Source of the DNA: Nemertoderma westbladi
Lineage: Eukaryota; Xenacoelomorpha; Nemertodermatida; Nemertodermatidae
Direction: 5' to 3'
NCBI GenBank assembly: GCA_032718475.1
Contig: JAUCBJ010006047.1
Coordinates: 1-33,603 of the forward strand
DNA: 33,603 nucleotides
Shown here in pieces: positions 21,419 through 30,784 of the stretch. Numbering within the stretch: position 1 is the stretch's first letter; each line of letters begins with the position of its first letter. The position numbers were made by a program, and so were the translations under genes. The notes below the pieces were generated by a model, which saw only the letters and a program-made list of their open reading frames with translations, did not search any database and had not been told where the DNA came from.

Positions 21419-21925
21419 TCAGAGTTGGCACTCTGACGCCCTATGTCCTTTGATGTTACAGTAGGTACACTGAGCCACAAAGCGCCAACAGGTGTAGAAA
21501 GTGTGGGACCATTGATCCCCACACCAGTTACATACTAGGTCTGGTAGAGAGATGTGTTTTGCTCCACATTTCTTGGCGTGATGCCCTGTAGCCCCGCATC
21601 TGCTGCAAATGGTGTTGGCAGGGTACCAAACGCGTTCATAGATGAGGTCTCCTATAGGGCGAGCGCTACCATCCATATGATAGTCTTCATCATCGGGATC
21701 AGTCAGTACGTTCGCCTCCGTGGGTTGCACACAAACCATGGCGTTGCTCTTCTCAAGCTCGCGGATCTCGGTTCGCCTCTTCCTCGGAAGATTCTCCTCT
21801 ATCTCTATAAGTAGCCGCAATGGCTCGTCGATTATTGCGGACTCGGTCGGATCCTCATCAGGATTATGAGCGTTAGGCGCGTGCGCCTTCCATGATCCTT
21901 CCGGATGCATGGCATTCCCCGTCAT
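21419..21925 (-). CDS. Triple zinc-knuckle (CCHC) protein segment
   Basis: A 168-codon frame from an ATG. The N-terminal half is acidic and charged. The C-terminal third has three knuckles: C107-x2-C110-x4-H115-x4-C120, C132-x2-C135-x5-H141-x4-C146 (one residue longer than the norm) and C153-x2-C156-x4-H161-x4-C166. Such arrays bind single-stranded nucleic acid in retroelement Gag or ORF1 proteins and in some host RNA-binding proteins. It lies between the exonuclease-like frame and an unknown C-terminal frame on the same strand, which argues for a fragment of a larger mobile-element protein rather than a stand-alone gene. The ATG may be internal. Confidence 0.7.
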   Translation of the reverse strand: MTGNAMHPEGSWKAHAPNAHNPDEDPTESAIIDEPLRLLIEIEENLPRKRRTEIRELEKSNAMVCVQPTEANVLTDPDDEDYHMDGSARPIGDLIYERVWYPANTICSRCGATGHHAKKCGAKHISLPDLVCNWCGDQWSHTFYTCWRFVAQCTYCNIKGHRASECQL

Positions 21926-21947
21926 AGGGTACTAACGTCAACATCGA

Positions 21948-22263
21948 CGGTCTGTCAATGAGACTTCCCGCGTGGGTGAGATAAACGTCGCGAAAAACGC
22001 TGAATCCCACGCGCGTGAAAACTTCACAGTGGGCGTCGGTGTTAGAAAATGGTTGGACGAATCGTCAAAACACGTCCATATGCGTCCTCCCTCCCTCATA
22101 AATTGTATGTCCCTCGCCGAGACATAACGGGTGTCGCTTAATAGTCCTAGACACTATATCGGCGATGAAACATACATTTACCGATGATTCTATCGCCAAA
22201 TAGTACTGCAAGATTATCCGCGGAGGTGAGGTAATCGCCCAATATACACATCCTCGCCATTTT
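21948..22263 (-). pseudogene. Exonuclease-like region, C-terminal part in shifted frames
   Basis: Two overlapping minus-strand frames read as protein here: first ILGDYLTSADNLAVLFGD, then a frame with TRYVSARDIQFMREGGRIW that stays open until TGA just before the ATG of the knuckle frame. The YVSARD segment sits where a DEDD exonuclease has its third motif (Tyr and last catalytic Asp), although the spacing is Y-x4-D and not the usual Y-x3-D. Stops and a frame change make this a broken continuation of the 22266-22940 frame. Confidence 0.4.
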
Positions 22264-22265
22264 AA

Positions 22266-22940
22266 CTATGACTCAAACTCGTTAATGTTGGGGGTTTCTC
22301 CCTCGCCGTATACATCTGTGTATTTGCTCCTCTTACTCTCCTTGTAATCCCAACTGAACATAAGGTATGAGATATAACTGGTTCCAGTTTTGAGTGTATT
22401 ATACTCCTGGAAATATCCTTGCTCTATAGCCAAGAGCATCAATGGTGTAGTGTCCACATAAGGCGTAGGCAATCGATCCTCCTCCTCGGGCATCCCAGCG
22501 AAGTCGCTAATAAGGTCCTCCCGTATACCGGATCCGATCTTGACGATACTCCTGTTGAGTACGACGTTACACACGGCCTTTGGTAACATCCTAGCTTCTA
22601 TATTACAAGCTAGGTCCATGGATTTTACTATCCGCTTTATAAAAGCGTGTCGTTGTGTCGTCCCCTCCGGCATCGGCATCTCACGGTCACTCCGCTGTTG
22701 GCTGAAGACATGCAGCACTCCATCTGGTGCTCGAATTTGTATGGTTTTCGAAGTGAGGCTCTGCTGGTGGCTCCCTCCTTCGATGTCATAGAAAATATAT
22801 TCATTCTCTCGCAGAGATCGACTCGTAGCGTCCCATTCGTCGAGTAAATCGTCGGTAGGATTCCATATCCTTCCGGTGGACTTCTCATCATCGAGACTAT
22901 GGGTTTTCCCATCCAATTGGTCGCGATATCGGTGTTGGTC
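22266..22940 (-). pseudogene. Probable DEDD-family 3'-5' exonuclease-like domain
   Basis: The frame is open from 22940; the first possible start in frame is not ATG, so it is an internal segment. Counting from 22916, YIFYDIEG (40-47) has the D-x-E of exonuclease motif I followed by a strand containing IRAPDGVLHVF as in RNase D/WRN-type enzymes. IVKIGSGIREDL (124-135) matches motif II (conserved K, G and D134), and VDTTPLMLLA (154-163) matches the VDT segment after it. Members remove nucleotides from 3' ends of RNA or DNA. Motif III may lie in the shifted downstream region. The assignment is by eye and moderate. Neighbours on the same strand are gag-like and zinc-knuckle segments. Confidence 0.5.
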
Positions 22941-22980
22941 TCAAACGTGCCGACTCCGATTCATAATCGAATCGTCTGTG

Positions 22981-23346
22981 TCAGATATCCTTGCAGAATG
23001 CAAGGTGGGATATCCGTCCCATCGTGATCAACTTCCTTAGGAAGCCAACTTCCTTAAAGTCGGTAATATGTGGAGGCACGTTGCGTACAATTTTCTGAAC
23101 GATTATTCTACGCAACTCCGCCGCCTCTAACACATCGCCAAACGTTACTGATGGGAGGAAATCCAGGTTTGATATGATCTCTGGATGCTCCACTATGGGG
23201 ATCTCATAGGTCGTATCATCTCTAGTCAGTATGCTGATAGGAAAGTTGGTTGTGCTCGCGACTGGCACACTACCGCTTGGGTAGAGTGGGGTTGAGATTC
23301 TCGCGTCATCTCGACTTAAGTTATCTGTAGTCTCTGCGACAAACAT
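22981..23346 (-). pseudogene. Unrecognised segment between gag-like and exonuclease-like parts
   Basis: A 121-codon frame, in the same reading frame as the 23374-24213 segment but separated from it by stops; the residues just upstream (ELFDSITFAQCLSQ) read better in another frame, so at least one indel is present. The sequence includes TTYEIPIVEHPEIIS and DVLEAAELRRIIVQKIVRN, suggesting a structured helical region. No family recognised. Confidence 0.45.
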
Positions 23347-23373
23347 TGAGCGAAGGTAATGCTATCGAAGAGT

Positions 23374-24213
23374 TCAGGTGGCATTTCCTTGGGTTCGGTT
23401 TGATTGTGGGATATCCAATAGAATGGTAGGCTCGTGAGCCTTCTGCCGAACCCCTCGATCTCGCCTTTCTCGTAAGCCTTGTACGGCCCTATACAGGCTA
23501 AGAGCTTCCCACTTCTCCTGTGTCGACTTGTTGGACTCCTCTACTACCATACTGTAGACATCCGGTTCGACTAATTTGGGTTCATAAATCACAATCTCGC
23601 CCGCGTTCGGTCTACTCATAAACGAGTGATACGGATTCGTCAAGGGGTATCCGCCTCCTTGATAACACAGACTCTGGTGGTTTGGGCATCGCGCTAATAT
23701 CGGCTTGGGGTTCTCCGAGTTCAATCGCATAGGGATCGTGTTGTCTTGCGCACGTATACATCCTCCACATTTATAGAACAGTTTATAAATAGAGAACGCT
23801 TCCATAGTCTCCGGATCCGCTCCTTGAGCGCATCTATATAGGTGCATCCCATCGAATTCGTCCCTAGCAGCAGGCAAGCGTTCACTCGCCATCAAATATT
23901 GCAGCATGTGATATAATTGTCGTATCTCTGTGTCGGGGTCCTCGCAAATGTCGCTGGCGTCACACAACGCATTGTAAGGGTATAATGCATTAAACTCTGC
24001 GCGTAACTCCTCCGTTCTCTCATTATAAGCGTTTAGTCGCTGTCGCGTAACGTCTGGATCCACCTTGGACTTTGCGAGCTTGGCTGTACTCCTTGCCATG
24101 CTCTCGACTCCAAACACGCAAAAGTTCTTGGCCCCATATCGGTTGAACGGTGCCTGGTGCTAATGTTCCTGCGTGTATCCCTGTCGTTGTTGTTTGTGAA
24201 TCCTCTCTGCCAT
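23374..24213 (-). pseudogene. Unrecognised gag-like N-terminal segment with one in-frame stop
   Basis: An ATG at 24211-24213 (MAERIHKQQRQGY) opens the frame, which meets TAG at 24160-24162, then stays open for ~260 codons. The protein has a helical, charged N-terminal part (LNAYNERTEELRAEFNALY) and a cysteine-rich middle (CGGCIRAQ ... ARCPNHQSLC) that could bind zinc. It carries a copy of the hairpin repeat (23425-23443) within the coding frame. I do not recognise the family. It is the first segment of a same-strand run of broken frames to 20449, hence my reading as the N-terminus of a polyprotein. Confidence 0.5.
23425..23443. repeat. Hairpin repeat, copy 3 (variant)
   Basis: GGTAGGCTCGTGAGCCTTC differs from the other copies by two adjacent bases (CA to TG). 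The change lengthens the stem (AGGCTC with GAGCCT). It is inside the gag-like frame. Confidence 0.8.
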
Positions 24214-24879
24214 TATATATGTGTATATATCGGTTACATATCGTTACGTTTAACTATACCATTGCGTTCTACTAGAGGAAGCATAAACAGAGGTTAAATG
24301 TGAGGAGACTTGGAGTTTTGTCGGCTTTTGGCTCAACTAGGCTCTAAAACCCCTACCCATTTGCCTAAGATTTCAGGTTCCGCGTGATTTTGCACTGGCT
24401 CCTAATCCAAAAAAATGTGCCGATAAAAAACGATTTCGGGCAAACTAGCCGTGAGTCTAAAATACTCAAATAACTCTATCTATATAAATCTAAAATACTT
24501 TTTAATCCCAAACTACATCCCCAAAAAAAATAAAGCAGTCGAGAATTAGTCAAAGTAAAAATAATAATAGACACGACTTTTAGAACAAGGCTGATTTTAT
24601 TTTCTAAAAAATATCGGTAGGCTCGCAAGCCTTCCATCCACTCTTGTCCCCTCCCTAATTTTGGTTCCATCTGACCATATCCTGGAATCCGTCCACTGGA
24701 GAATTGTTTTCTCTTGAAAATTCGAAATCCAAATGGATTGTCTAAAATTTTTGAAAATTGTCCCGGGTTCCAAGTGGAATTCCATTCTTTCTGTACATAT
24801 AAACCCGCTCCTATGGGATACATGTGCTACCCTCAATGTTCACATATAAAGACAATGAAATTCCATCACTGTCTCTAAC
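24214..24879. other. Non-coding leader or LTR-like region between two retroelement remnants
   Basis: No coding frame is supported. On the minus strand it has an AATAAA word (within 24589-24604) and lies downstream of a BEL pol 3' end and upstream of the gag-like ATG at 24213, so it could hold an LTR or leader. I found no second copy of it in the window, so this stays a guess. It contains hairpin repeat copy 4 and, at its right edge, a 15-bp tandem duplication (TGTACAGGAATATAG, 24886-24915). Confidence 0.35.
24616..24634. repeat. Hairpin repeat, copy 4
   Basis: Identical 19-bp word GGTAGGCTCGCAAGCCTTC, about 4.2 kb from copies 1 and 2. Confidence 0.85.
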
Positions 24880-25608
24880 CTACAGTGTACAGGAATATAG
24901 TGTACAGGAATACAGTAGGACTATATGGCGACCAGTAAGGGTCCCACATCTCTCACTTTCATGGTTTTGGTGGAGATTTGTAATCTCCCGTCTCGTTTCT
25001 AGTCTACAGTCACAGTTCGGGTGTATGGTTAAAATTACTCCAGTCAACCAAAACTTTCTCTTCAAGTTGGTCTCTGCCAATAATACATGATCACCACGCT
25101 TCAGACACCGGGTAGTAAGATACCAGGTGGTCCTGGCTGAAATAGAGGGCAAATAATACTTCTGCCATACTTCCCAAAACTTATTGGCTAATAGCTGAGT
25201 GATTTTCCAAGCTTTATTGCCGTAACTGTCACTGTCAATGGGTACAGAAGTGGGCAAAAGTGCCGTCGGCGCCTGCATAAGCAGGTGCGCTCGTGTCAAG
25301 GCAAACTGAGATTGGTTGTTGTCTGGGATCAAAGCGATGGGTCTTCCATTCAGAACCGCTTCGATTTATATCAACAACATAGTCAGTTGGTCGTCTGTCA
25401 ATATGCGTTGCGTCGGTATTACTTTCGCCATTGCCGTCTTAATGGATCCAATCAACCTCTCCCAAACTCCGCCTCTCCACGGACTGTCGGAAGTGTTGAA
25501 GCTCCAGACAATCTTATGGGGACATAGTTAATCTGAGATTTGATTTTTGTCCAATTTCTTTAAGGCTCTGGAAATTTCGAAATTTTGGAAATTGGGTTTT
25601 GCCCTCAT
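24880..25608 (-). pseudogene. BEL/Pao pol 3' fragment: integrase core end plus DUF5641-like tail
   Basis: A single minus-strand frame from about 25608 reads NFEISRALKKL, CPHKIVWSFN, WRGGVWERLIGS, LTRAHLLMQAP, FWEVWQKYYLPS and LKRGDHVLL. That is the end of an integrase core (the GG-WER glutamate motif) followed by the C-terminal domain found in BEL/Pao integrases. Two in-frame stops (25528-25530 and 25366-25368) show it is dead. It abuts the 3' end of the other BEL pol at about 25648 and is a different, diverged lineage. Upstream integrase, RNase H and RT are missing, so it is a remnant truncated at its 5' side. The last residues before 24880 do not resemble the family and may be out of frame. 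Confidence 0.8.
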
Positions 25609-25649
25609 TCCCACCCCCCTTAGTCCAGTATATTGGACGATTCAACTAA

Positions 25650-26273
25650 TTAGGGCAACCCCTCCAATAGGCAACACTTCCCTACCACCCTCCTGTACGT
25701 CTTTCTATCTTTGGCCCCTATCTTTCCTCCGATCCTCACTTCCACGGATCTAACCCTTCTATCCTCACCAGGGTAGCATTCCACTACCATAGCCAGCCGC
25801 CAGTGATTGTTGATAATCGTGTCATCTGTGACTATTATCAAGTCACCCTCCCTAAGCTCCCTCTGGTTACTCCACCATTTGCTCCTATTAGGCAGTGTTG
25901 GAAGGTAGTCTTGGATCCACCTTGTCCAATACTCTGCACTTATCGCCTTAGCCACCTTCCAGCTTTGACGCGAATGTATATCGTATGGATCGATGTTTCG
26001 CATGTCAATTGTCGCTGGTCTCTCCATCAAGAGGTGTGCTGGTGTTAGGACGTCAATCGATTCTGAGTTGTCGTTCTCGGGGTACAGCGGCTAGCTGTTG
26101 ATGATTCCCACGCATTTCGCCAGCACTGTCCTCAGTACGTCCTCTGTGACCATATGATTATTCATCAGCTTGGTCATTAGTTGTTTGGAGCTTCCCACAA
26201 GTCGCTCTATGCATCCTAGTGTATGTGGCGCGTAAGGGGTTCTCCTTTCCCACCTTATTAGGTGTTTCCTCAT
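25650..26273 (-). pseudogene. BEL/Pao integrase core end and DUF5641-like tail
   Basis: The frame from 26273 (HLIRWERRTPYAPHT, then GCIERLVGSSKQLM with the catalytic-type Glu) reaches TAG at 26091-26093, where the family normally has Arg after IN-S, and continues in the same frame through DVLTPAHLLMERP, EYWTRWIQDYLPTLPNR, LREGDLIIV and KCCLLEG to a stop near 25650. The ending matches the usual end of BEL/Pao pol. The domain helps bind DNA during integration. One nonsense change interrupts an otherwise well-kept 200 codons. Confidence 0.85.
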
Positions 26274-27230
26274 CGGCTAGTTCTATTCCCACTGCCCTCG
26301 TATTATTGCAGACGAAGATAATGCTGTAGCGTTTCTCTGAATGCCGCATCACCTTTATTTTAATCAGCCCGAACATGTCCACCCCGCAGTGTGTGAATGG
26401 TGGGTTGTGATGCCTCACCCTGTTGGTCGGCAATGGCGCTATCTCCTGCATGGCCCTCTCCTTCTTCGTCCGTCGGCATGTCTGGAATTGCCCTACTACC
26501 ACCTTCACCATCTTCCTGAGCTGGATTACCCAGAATGTCTTCCGAATCTCCATTATGGTCTGGTTGGTACCGCCGTATAATATGGACTTATGGGCATCCC
26601 ATATGATCTGGTGGATTATTGGTGACTTGTTGGGGATTATTATCAGCTTTGGTGGGATTAGGGCACTGATGTTGTTCACCACCCTGGAGTTCATGACCAG
26701 GATCCCATCCTTGTCCAATTGTGGTGACAGCGCATTGAGCTCGCTGTCCTGATGAAGGCGTTGCTGTTTGCTGACGCTGTCTACCTTGTCTCCGTATCCT
26801 TTCCTTTGTTCGTATCGTATCATGGCTTTAGCCGCTCCTTCCAGATCTATGGTATGTTTCATCTTAGTGTCTTTACCAGCTCCCCAAAGCAATTCTCCGT
26901 AGGCCCTCAGATATGCTACTAGCTTCTTCATCTTATACCAGCTGGAGCTATAACTGAGCAGCCTATCTATTGGGTTATCGCACGACTCTATCACCTTAGA
27001 TTGTGGTGGCGCCTCCTTAATCCCCCTCACTAACTGACTAAATATTTCTTCCCCTTCTGATTCCTCTCCCTCATCCTCACTATCACTTCCTCTGTACTTG
27101 GATCTACCTTCCTCATTGGTGGCCAATTCAACCTGTCGTTCAGGAAGTGTGGGCCATGCTGCCACAACTCCTGCTTCCTCGAGAAAGCGTGGTGTACAAC
27201 GCCCCTCAATAACAAATCCACTGTATTGTT
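26240..27230 (-). pseudogene. BEL/Pao RNase H-integrase linker, zinc-binding region and integrase core start
   Basis: The frame begins with DLLLRGV and ELWQHGPHFL (about 27200-27130), a conserved linker of BEL pol, then an acidic insert (EDEGEESEGEE) and the N-terminal integrase region (IIHQIIWDAHKSILYGG, IRKTFWVIQLRKMV, CRR). One cysteine of the HHCC site is replaced. The core begins at FTHCGVDMFG (first catalytic Asp) and EKRYSIIFVC, then runs to IELADEE. About 50-60 residues that should follow, including the second catalytic Asp, are absent; the next recognisable residues (HLIRWERR) come immediately after in another frame. Integration activity is therefore lost. Confidence 0.85.
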
Positions 27231-27251
27231 GTCAGTTAGGCAGTAGTGCCA

Positions 27252-27606
27252 CTACTCCAAGTCTGATGTTGCTCTTATCTGATCCACTCTGTTCGCCACG
27301 AATATGGGATAATGCTTCTCGTTATGCAACCATCCCAACACTACCATGGAATCTGTCCAGTAGTATGTCTCTACTATACTTGATATTGTGTCCACCAAGT
27401 ATGATGTCGCTCTTACTCCTAGTCTCGCAGCCGTTAGCTCGAGTTTCGGCACTGATGCTGAATCTGGTTGCGTCAACCTCGCTTTACTAAATGCAAGCCT
27501 GGGCTTATGAGTCCCCTTCTGCTGTACCAAATAAAGCGCCACACCATATTCTTCCAGGGATGCATCGGAGAACATATGCAGTTATAACTCGCTCATGTCC
27601 CCATCC
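27252..27606 (-). pseudogene. BEL/Pao RNase H domain
   Basis: The frame includes LHMFSDASLEEYGVALY (catalytic Asp of the DAS motif), AFSKARL, PKLELTAARLGVRAT (catalytic Glu) and YYWTDSMVVLGWL (catalytic Asp), followed by FVANRVDQIRAT. All catalytic positions I can place are kept. The domain would degrade element RNA in RNA-DNA hybrids. It is separated from RT by one or more frame changes. Confidence 0.85.
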
Positions 27607-28002
27607 GGGAAGTATACACGTGGCATACTATAAGTCCCCATTTCTCTATCCTGTCCATTTCTCCCACTGTTTGCTTATTTCCACTGGGACCTCCGCATCC
27701 CAGTCATCTTTGATCTTGTAGACCTTCTTCAATATTTGTTTCCCGGTGACTAACAATGGGTATGCTAGACCTAGCGGATCATAAATCCTCACTATGTATC
27801 ACACATAGCCCCATTTAGTATGGATCCCGGCACCCTCCTGACTTGTTGATACTCCAACTCATCTGTCTCCCGGTTCCATATGATCTCTAGTGCCTTCTGC
27901 TGCGATTATACTCTCTTGTCCACCATGATTTGCTCCTTTACTATCATAGGTTTATCTAGTTTTGCCTCCGGTTGTTTATCCTCTATGGCTTCCATGAATT
28001 AT
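27607..28002 (-). pseudogene. BEL/Pao RT-RNase H connection
   Basis: An open minus-strand stretch (about 27800-27660) reads RIYDPLGLAYPLLVTGKQ, then DDWDAEVP and a Trp-rich end (QWEKWTG), the signature of the BEL/Pao connection domain after RT. Stops and frame changes on both sides (for example near 27800-27950) break it from RT and RNase H. Confidence 0.75.
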
Positions 28003-28660
28003 TTAAGTGTTAGACTGGAATTTGGTCAAGTTAAATTCTGACTTCTTCAGGATGTCGCGAACTTCGCGCCCTATGTCGAAGATCTCCTTAACTGAGTTTC
28101 CAGAACCAATTCCATCATTCACATAGAACCCGCGTCGAATCATATCGAGCGCCTTCTCACTGTACTCCCCCTCTTTGGCCTCCACCGTGTCTCTTACTGC
28201 TGTAGTCGTGGTAAATGAGGATGACTTTGCCCCCATATTCTGCACAACCATCTTGTACATCGGTATCTCTGACGGTTCTTCGTCACTGTTGTACCACAGG
28301 AAGTACTGGCTATCGCTATCCTCCTCAGTCACCTGCACTTGGTTAAACATGCACTCTATATCGCAAGTGAAGTCGTGTTTTCCACTTATAAACCTTATCA
28401 GGACCTCTATCCCCGAGTTGTAGATATTGGGGCCTTCCAGTAGGTAAACATTTAGGCTTTTGCCGTTTGTCTTGGCAGAAGCATCAACCACCATCCTCAA
28501 CTTGCCATTCTTAGGGTCTAGGGCCACATGAAGTGGCAAATAGTAAGTACTATCGGTATTCGGCTCGTACATTGGTAGCTCCATGGCCCATCCTCGATCC
28601 ACGTACTTCTTGATGGTCTTGTGAATGTACTTGTTCTTTTTGGGGCTCCATCTCGCCTTT
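28003..28660 (-). pseudogene. BEL/Pao reverse transcriptase core with YVND active site
   Basis: The frame contains YYLPLHVALDPKNGKLRMVV, DASAKTNGKSLN, LLEGPN, FTCDIECMFNQV (motif A, catalytic Asp kept), QYFLWYNSDEEP, and GFYVNDGIG, where the family has YVDD. The Asn codon is at 28117-28119, a single-base change from Asp. It removes a metal-binding residue, so the enzyme should be inactive. Residues upstream of about 28660 in this frame are low-complexity and out of frame; true coding moves to the 28518-29087 frame through an indel near 28650. Confidence 0.9.
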
Positions 28661-29150
28661 GCTTTAATTTTCGAGGCCTCATCATGACCATCCTTTTGTT
28701 GTCTGGTAGGGGCACCTTCGGCTGCTTCCATACCATCCCTATGGTATATCGCCCCTCCTCGCACTTTGAGTTCCTGACACTCTCCTGCGCCTGCTTGTCC
28801 TCCACCGAGGTTACCACCCCAGCCTCCTTTATCCCCTCGAAGTCCTGCCATAGCAGCCTCTTGAGTTGCTCCTCTGCTCCTTCGTCCTCCATTTCCCTCA
28901 TTGTTCTCGCAAACATGCACCCTGAGGATTCGGACATGCTAAATGGGATTCTCGTTTTTATTGGGCCACTGAGCTTCCATCCGAATGGCGTGAGAATGGC
29001 CACCGGGTCACGCTCCCTATCCTCGCTGAACACTGTCTGTAGTGTCTCATGGGCCATTGGACAGTCCATGCCGACTATGAGAGACACTTTCGCGACATCC
29101 AGTTTGGGTACGGAGAAGTCGATGTCGGTATTGCTCGATCTCTATCTTTG
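28640..29150 (-). pseudogene. BEL/Pao pol region between protease and RT
   Basis: The frame reads VSLIVGMDCPMAHETLQTVF, PVAILTPFGWKLSGP, LKRLLWQDFEGIKEAG, VEDKQAQ and GRYTIGMVWKQPKVPLPDN. This matches the conserved protease-to-RT segment of BEL/Pao (Gly-Asp/Asn-x-Pro with TP-GW, then WE-GI and GRY-WK). It ends near DNKRMVMMRPRKLKQR, where an indel shifts to the RT frame. Confidence 0.85.
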
Positions 29151-29332
29151 TAGGTCGCCTGGCGTTATTGTTGATCGACTATTATTTGGATGGGTTCGAT
29201 GGTAGCCCCATAGTCGCACCCTGGTGTTATTGCTGCAAATTCGCATCGTCCTGTCCTCATCTTCATGACCTCATCTTTGCTGGAAATTGCGGTTACCGCC
29301 ATCTTACTTGGCCTTGTTTGTAACCCTATCTT

Positions 29333-29506
29333 TTAGGCCACCCAACTTTCCACTAGCGTGAATGCTGCTCCGCTATCGACCAGCATTAGTGTCGTAACCG
29401 ATAGCTCATTCTCCCCTATTATCCTTACTGGTACTACTCCGAGTAGTAACGTTCCCTTCCTCTTTACTCCCATGGTGCTTGTCGCCATCACCTGGCCTCC
29501 AATCCC
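29333..29506 (-). pseudogene. BEL/Pao aspartic protease fragment
   Basis: An open stretch reads TLLLGVVPVRI, then TTLMLVDSGAAFTLVES. The DSG catalytic triad (29369-29377) lies in the expected beta-strand context for a retropepsin. TAA at 29333-29335 follows shortly after, so the flap and second half are broken. It sits between the gag zinc knuckle and the pre-RT segment, the normal order. Confidence 0.75.
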
Positions 29507-29536
29507 ATTAGTCTCGGCATATTTAATCGGTGGTTC

Positions 29537-29600
29537 CTGACATTCATCCTTCCTGTGTCCTCCTACCGCGCATCGATGACATAGTCCATTCTTACTGGTG
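29537..29600 (-). pseudogene. Gag zinc knuckle (CCHC)
   Basis: On the minus strand 29540-29581 encodes CHRCAVGGHRKDEC, a perfect C-x2-C-x4-H-x4-C nucleocapsid knuckle, preceded by SKNGL. Such a knuckle binds element RNA in the particle. It is in a short open stretch between stops, about 160 bp before the protease DSG. Confidence 0.85.
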
Positions 29601-29699
29601 TAGGCTATTCGATCTTAAGTAATGCCTGCCAATGTGTACAGTTTATGGTCTTATGTGTACCGAACCTATGCAGTTGACATTTGTATTCGGGATTGTAAC

Positions 29700-30070
29700 A
29701 TTCCTTATATAGCACTTCACGTATTGCGCTTAGATTCATATCTAGCAGTTTGGTATTTTGGTTGCTTGGACTCGGCCTACTGGGGGTATTGGGTTTGTAT
29801 CCGTTGGTGTTGTTACTTTGTTTCTCTCCCTGCCATGGTGTGTGACTGCCTAACCTTCAGTAGTGCATTAGCTGCACTATGTTCGGGTTTAGGTCGGCTG
29901 TATTCTGTTTTTGGTACCTTGCCTAGACTGTCCTCACTATAGACCGGATCCGTTATTAACTCTGCCTCATAGTTAAGGAAGTTCGATGTCTCCTCCAACC
30001 CTGGCTCCGCACCTTTCTTCTCTCGAGTGGAGAAAGCGATCTTTCTCCATTTGTTTCTTAACCAAATCGG
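29700..30070 (-). pseudogene. Gag C-terminal linker
   Basis: A frame beginning near 30066 reads LPIWLRNKWRKIAFSTREKK, then FLNYEAELITDPVYSEDSL, matching the BEL gag segment after the DUF1759-like core (hydrophobic LP..L...W..). It ends at TAA shortly after METK-type residues near 29813. It is joined to the core by a frameshift at about 30066. Confidence 0.65.
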
Positions 30071-30507
30071 TAGTGCCTGAGGTAATCGGTAGTGGTGATG
30101 TTGTTTGATGCATTGAGTTGGTAAGGTGCATCTAGAGTCTTTAAGACTATTGGTGCTTTTTCTACTTTATTAGCGAAAGTCTTGATGCTAACGGGGTTAT
30201 CTGCGAGTCCGCCTGATGTTATTCCCCTTAGGGTTAGTCGGATAATCTTCGCAGGATGGCCAAATTCGCTGTCCAGGGCTCTCCATGCGGTCGTGAATCC
30301 TCCTCCTTCAATACCTTGGCATTGCCTCGCGATGTCATAGGCTGGCCCCCCTGTATAGACTTGTAGATATTTAAGGCACTCCGCCTGTATGAGATTTTTC
30401 ATCAAAATCTTGTTGCTGTACATCCTCCGGAACTGTAGATATTCTTCCGGATTGCTTAAATTCCGGATTCCATCAAACTTAAAAGACTCCTCGGGCGGCA
30501 GCTCAAT
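30058..30507 (-). pseudogene. BEL/Pao gag core (DUF1759-like)
   Basis: The frame is open from 30507 (after TAA 30508-30510): ELPPEESFKFDGIRN, EYLQFRRMYS, CLKYLQVYTGGPAYDIARQC, TTAWRALDSEFGHP, IRLTLRGI. This is the conserved gag domain of BEL/Pao elements, which forms the particle. The ATG at 30423 is probably internal. Stops and a homopolymer tract (30762-30784) separate it from the N-terminal gag. Confidence 0.8.
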
Positions 30508-30761
30508 TTAGTTTTCAGCAATGTGTTGCCATTCCCATTGCTTGAACTTACAACGCGCTCGATGGTACGGATGCAGGCTCCCTCAATGTTGGCTGTGCTT
30601 CGCCTCTCGGGTTCGTCGACTTTCCCTGAGTGGGATATATCATCGGGGTAGCGGTCCCCTCCATATCTGTGTCACATGATCTATTTGGATCTGAGGGGGT
30701 TGGGGTTTTTAATTTTGGTTGTGTGTATTGCGGATACAGTAATGGGGGAATGTCACCCTGT

Positions 30762-30784
30762 CCCCCCCCCCCCCCCCCCCCCCC
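30762..30784. repeat. Poly(C) tract, 23 bases (poly(G) in the gag sense strand)
   Basis: A pure homopolymer in a region that should be gag coding sequence. Reading frame across it cannot be trusted, both biologically and because such runs are hard to sequence. Confidence 0.9.

Noticed and set aside
24214-24880. LTR pair for the unrecognised coding unit
   Set aside because: I compared 24214-24880 with 19400-20450 by eye and found only the short hairpin word in common.
28621-29205. 194-codon plus-strand frame opposite BEL pol
   Set aside because: Antisense of a clearly recognisable pol segment on the minus strand.
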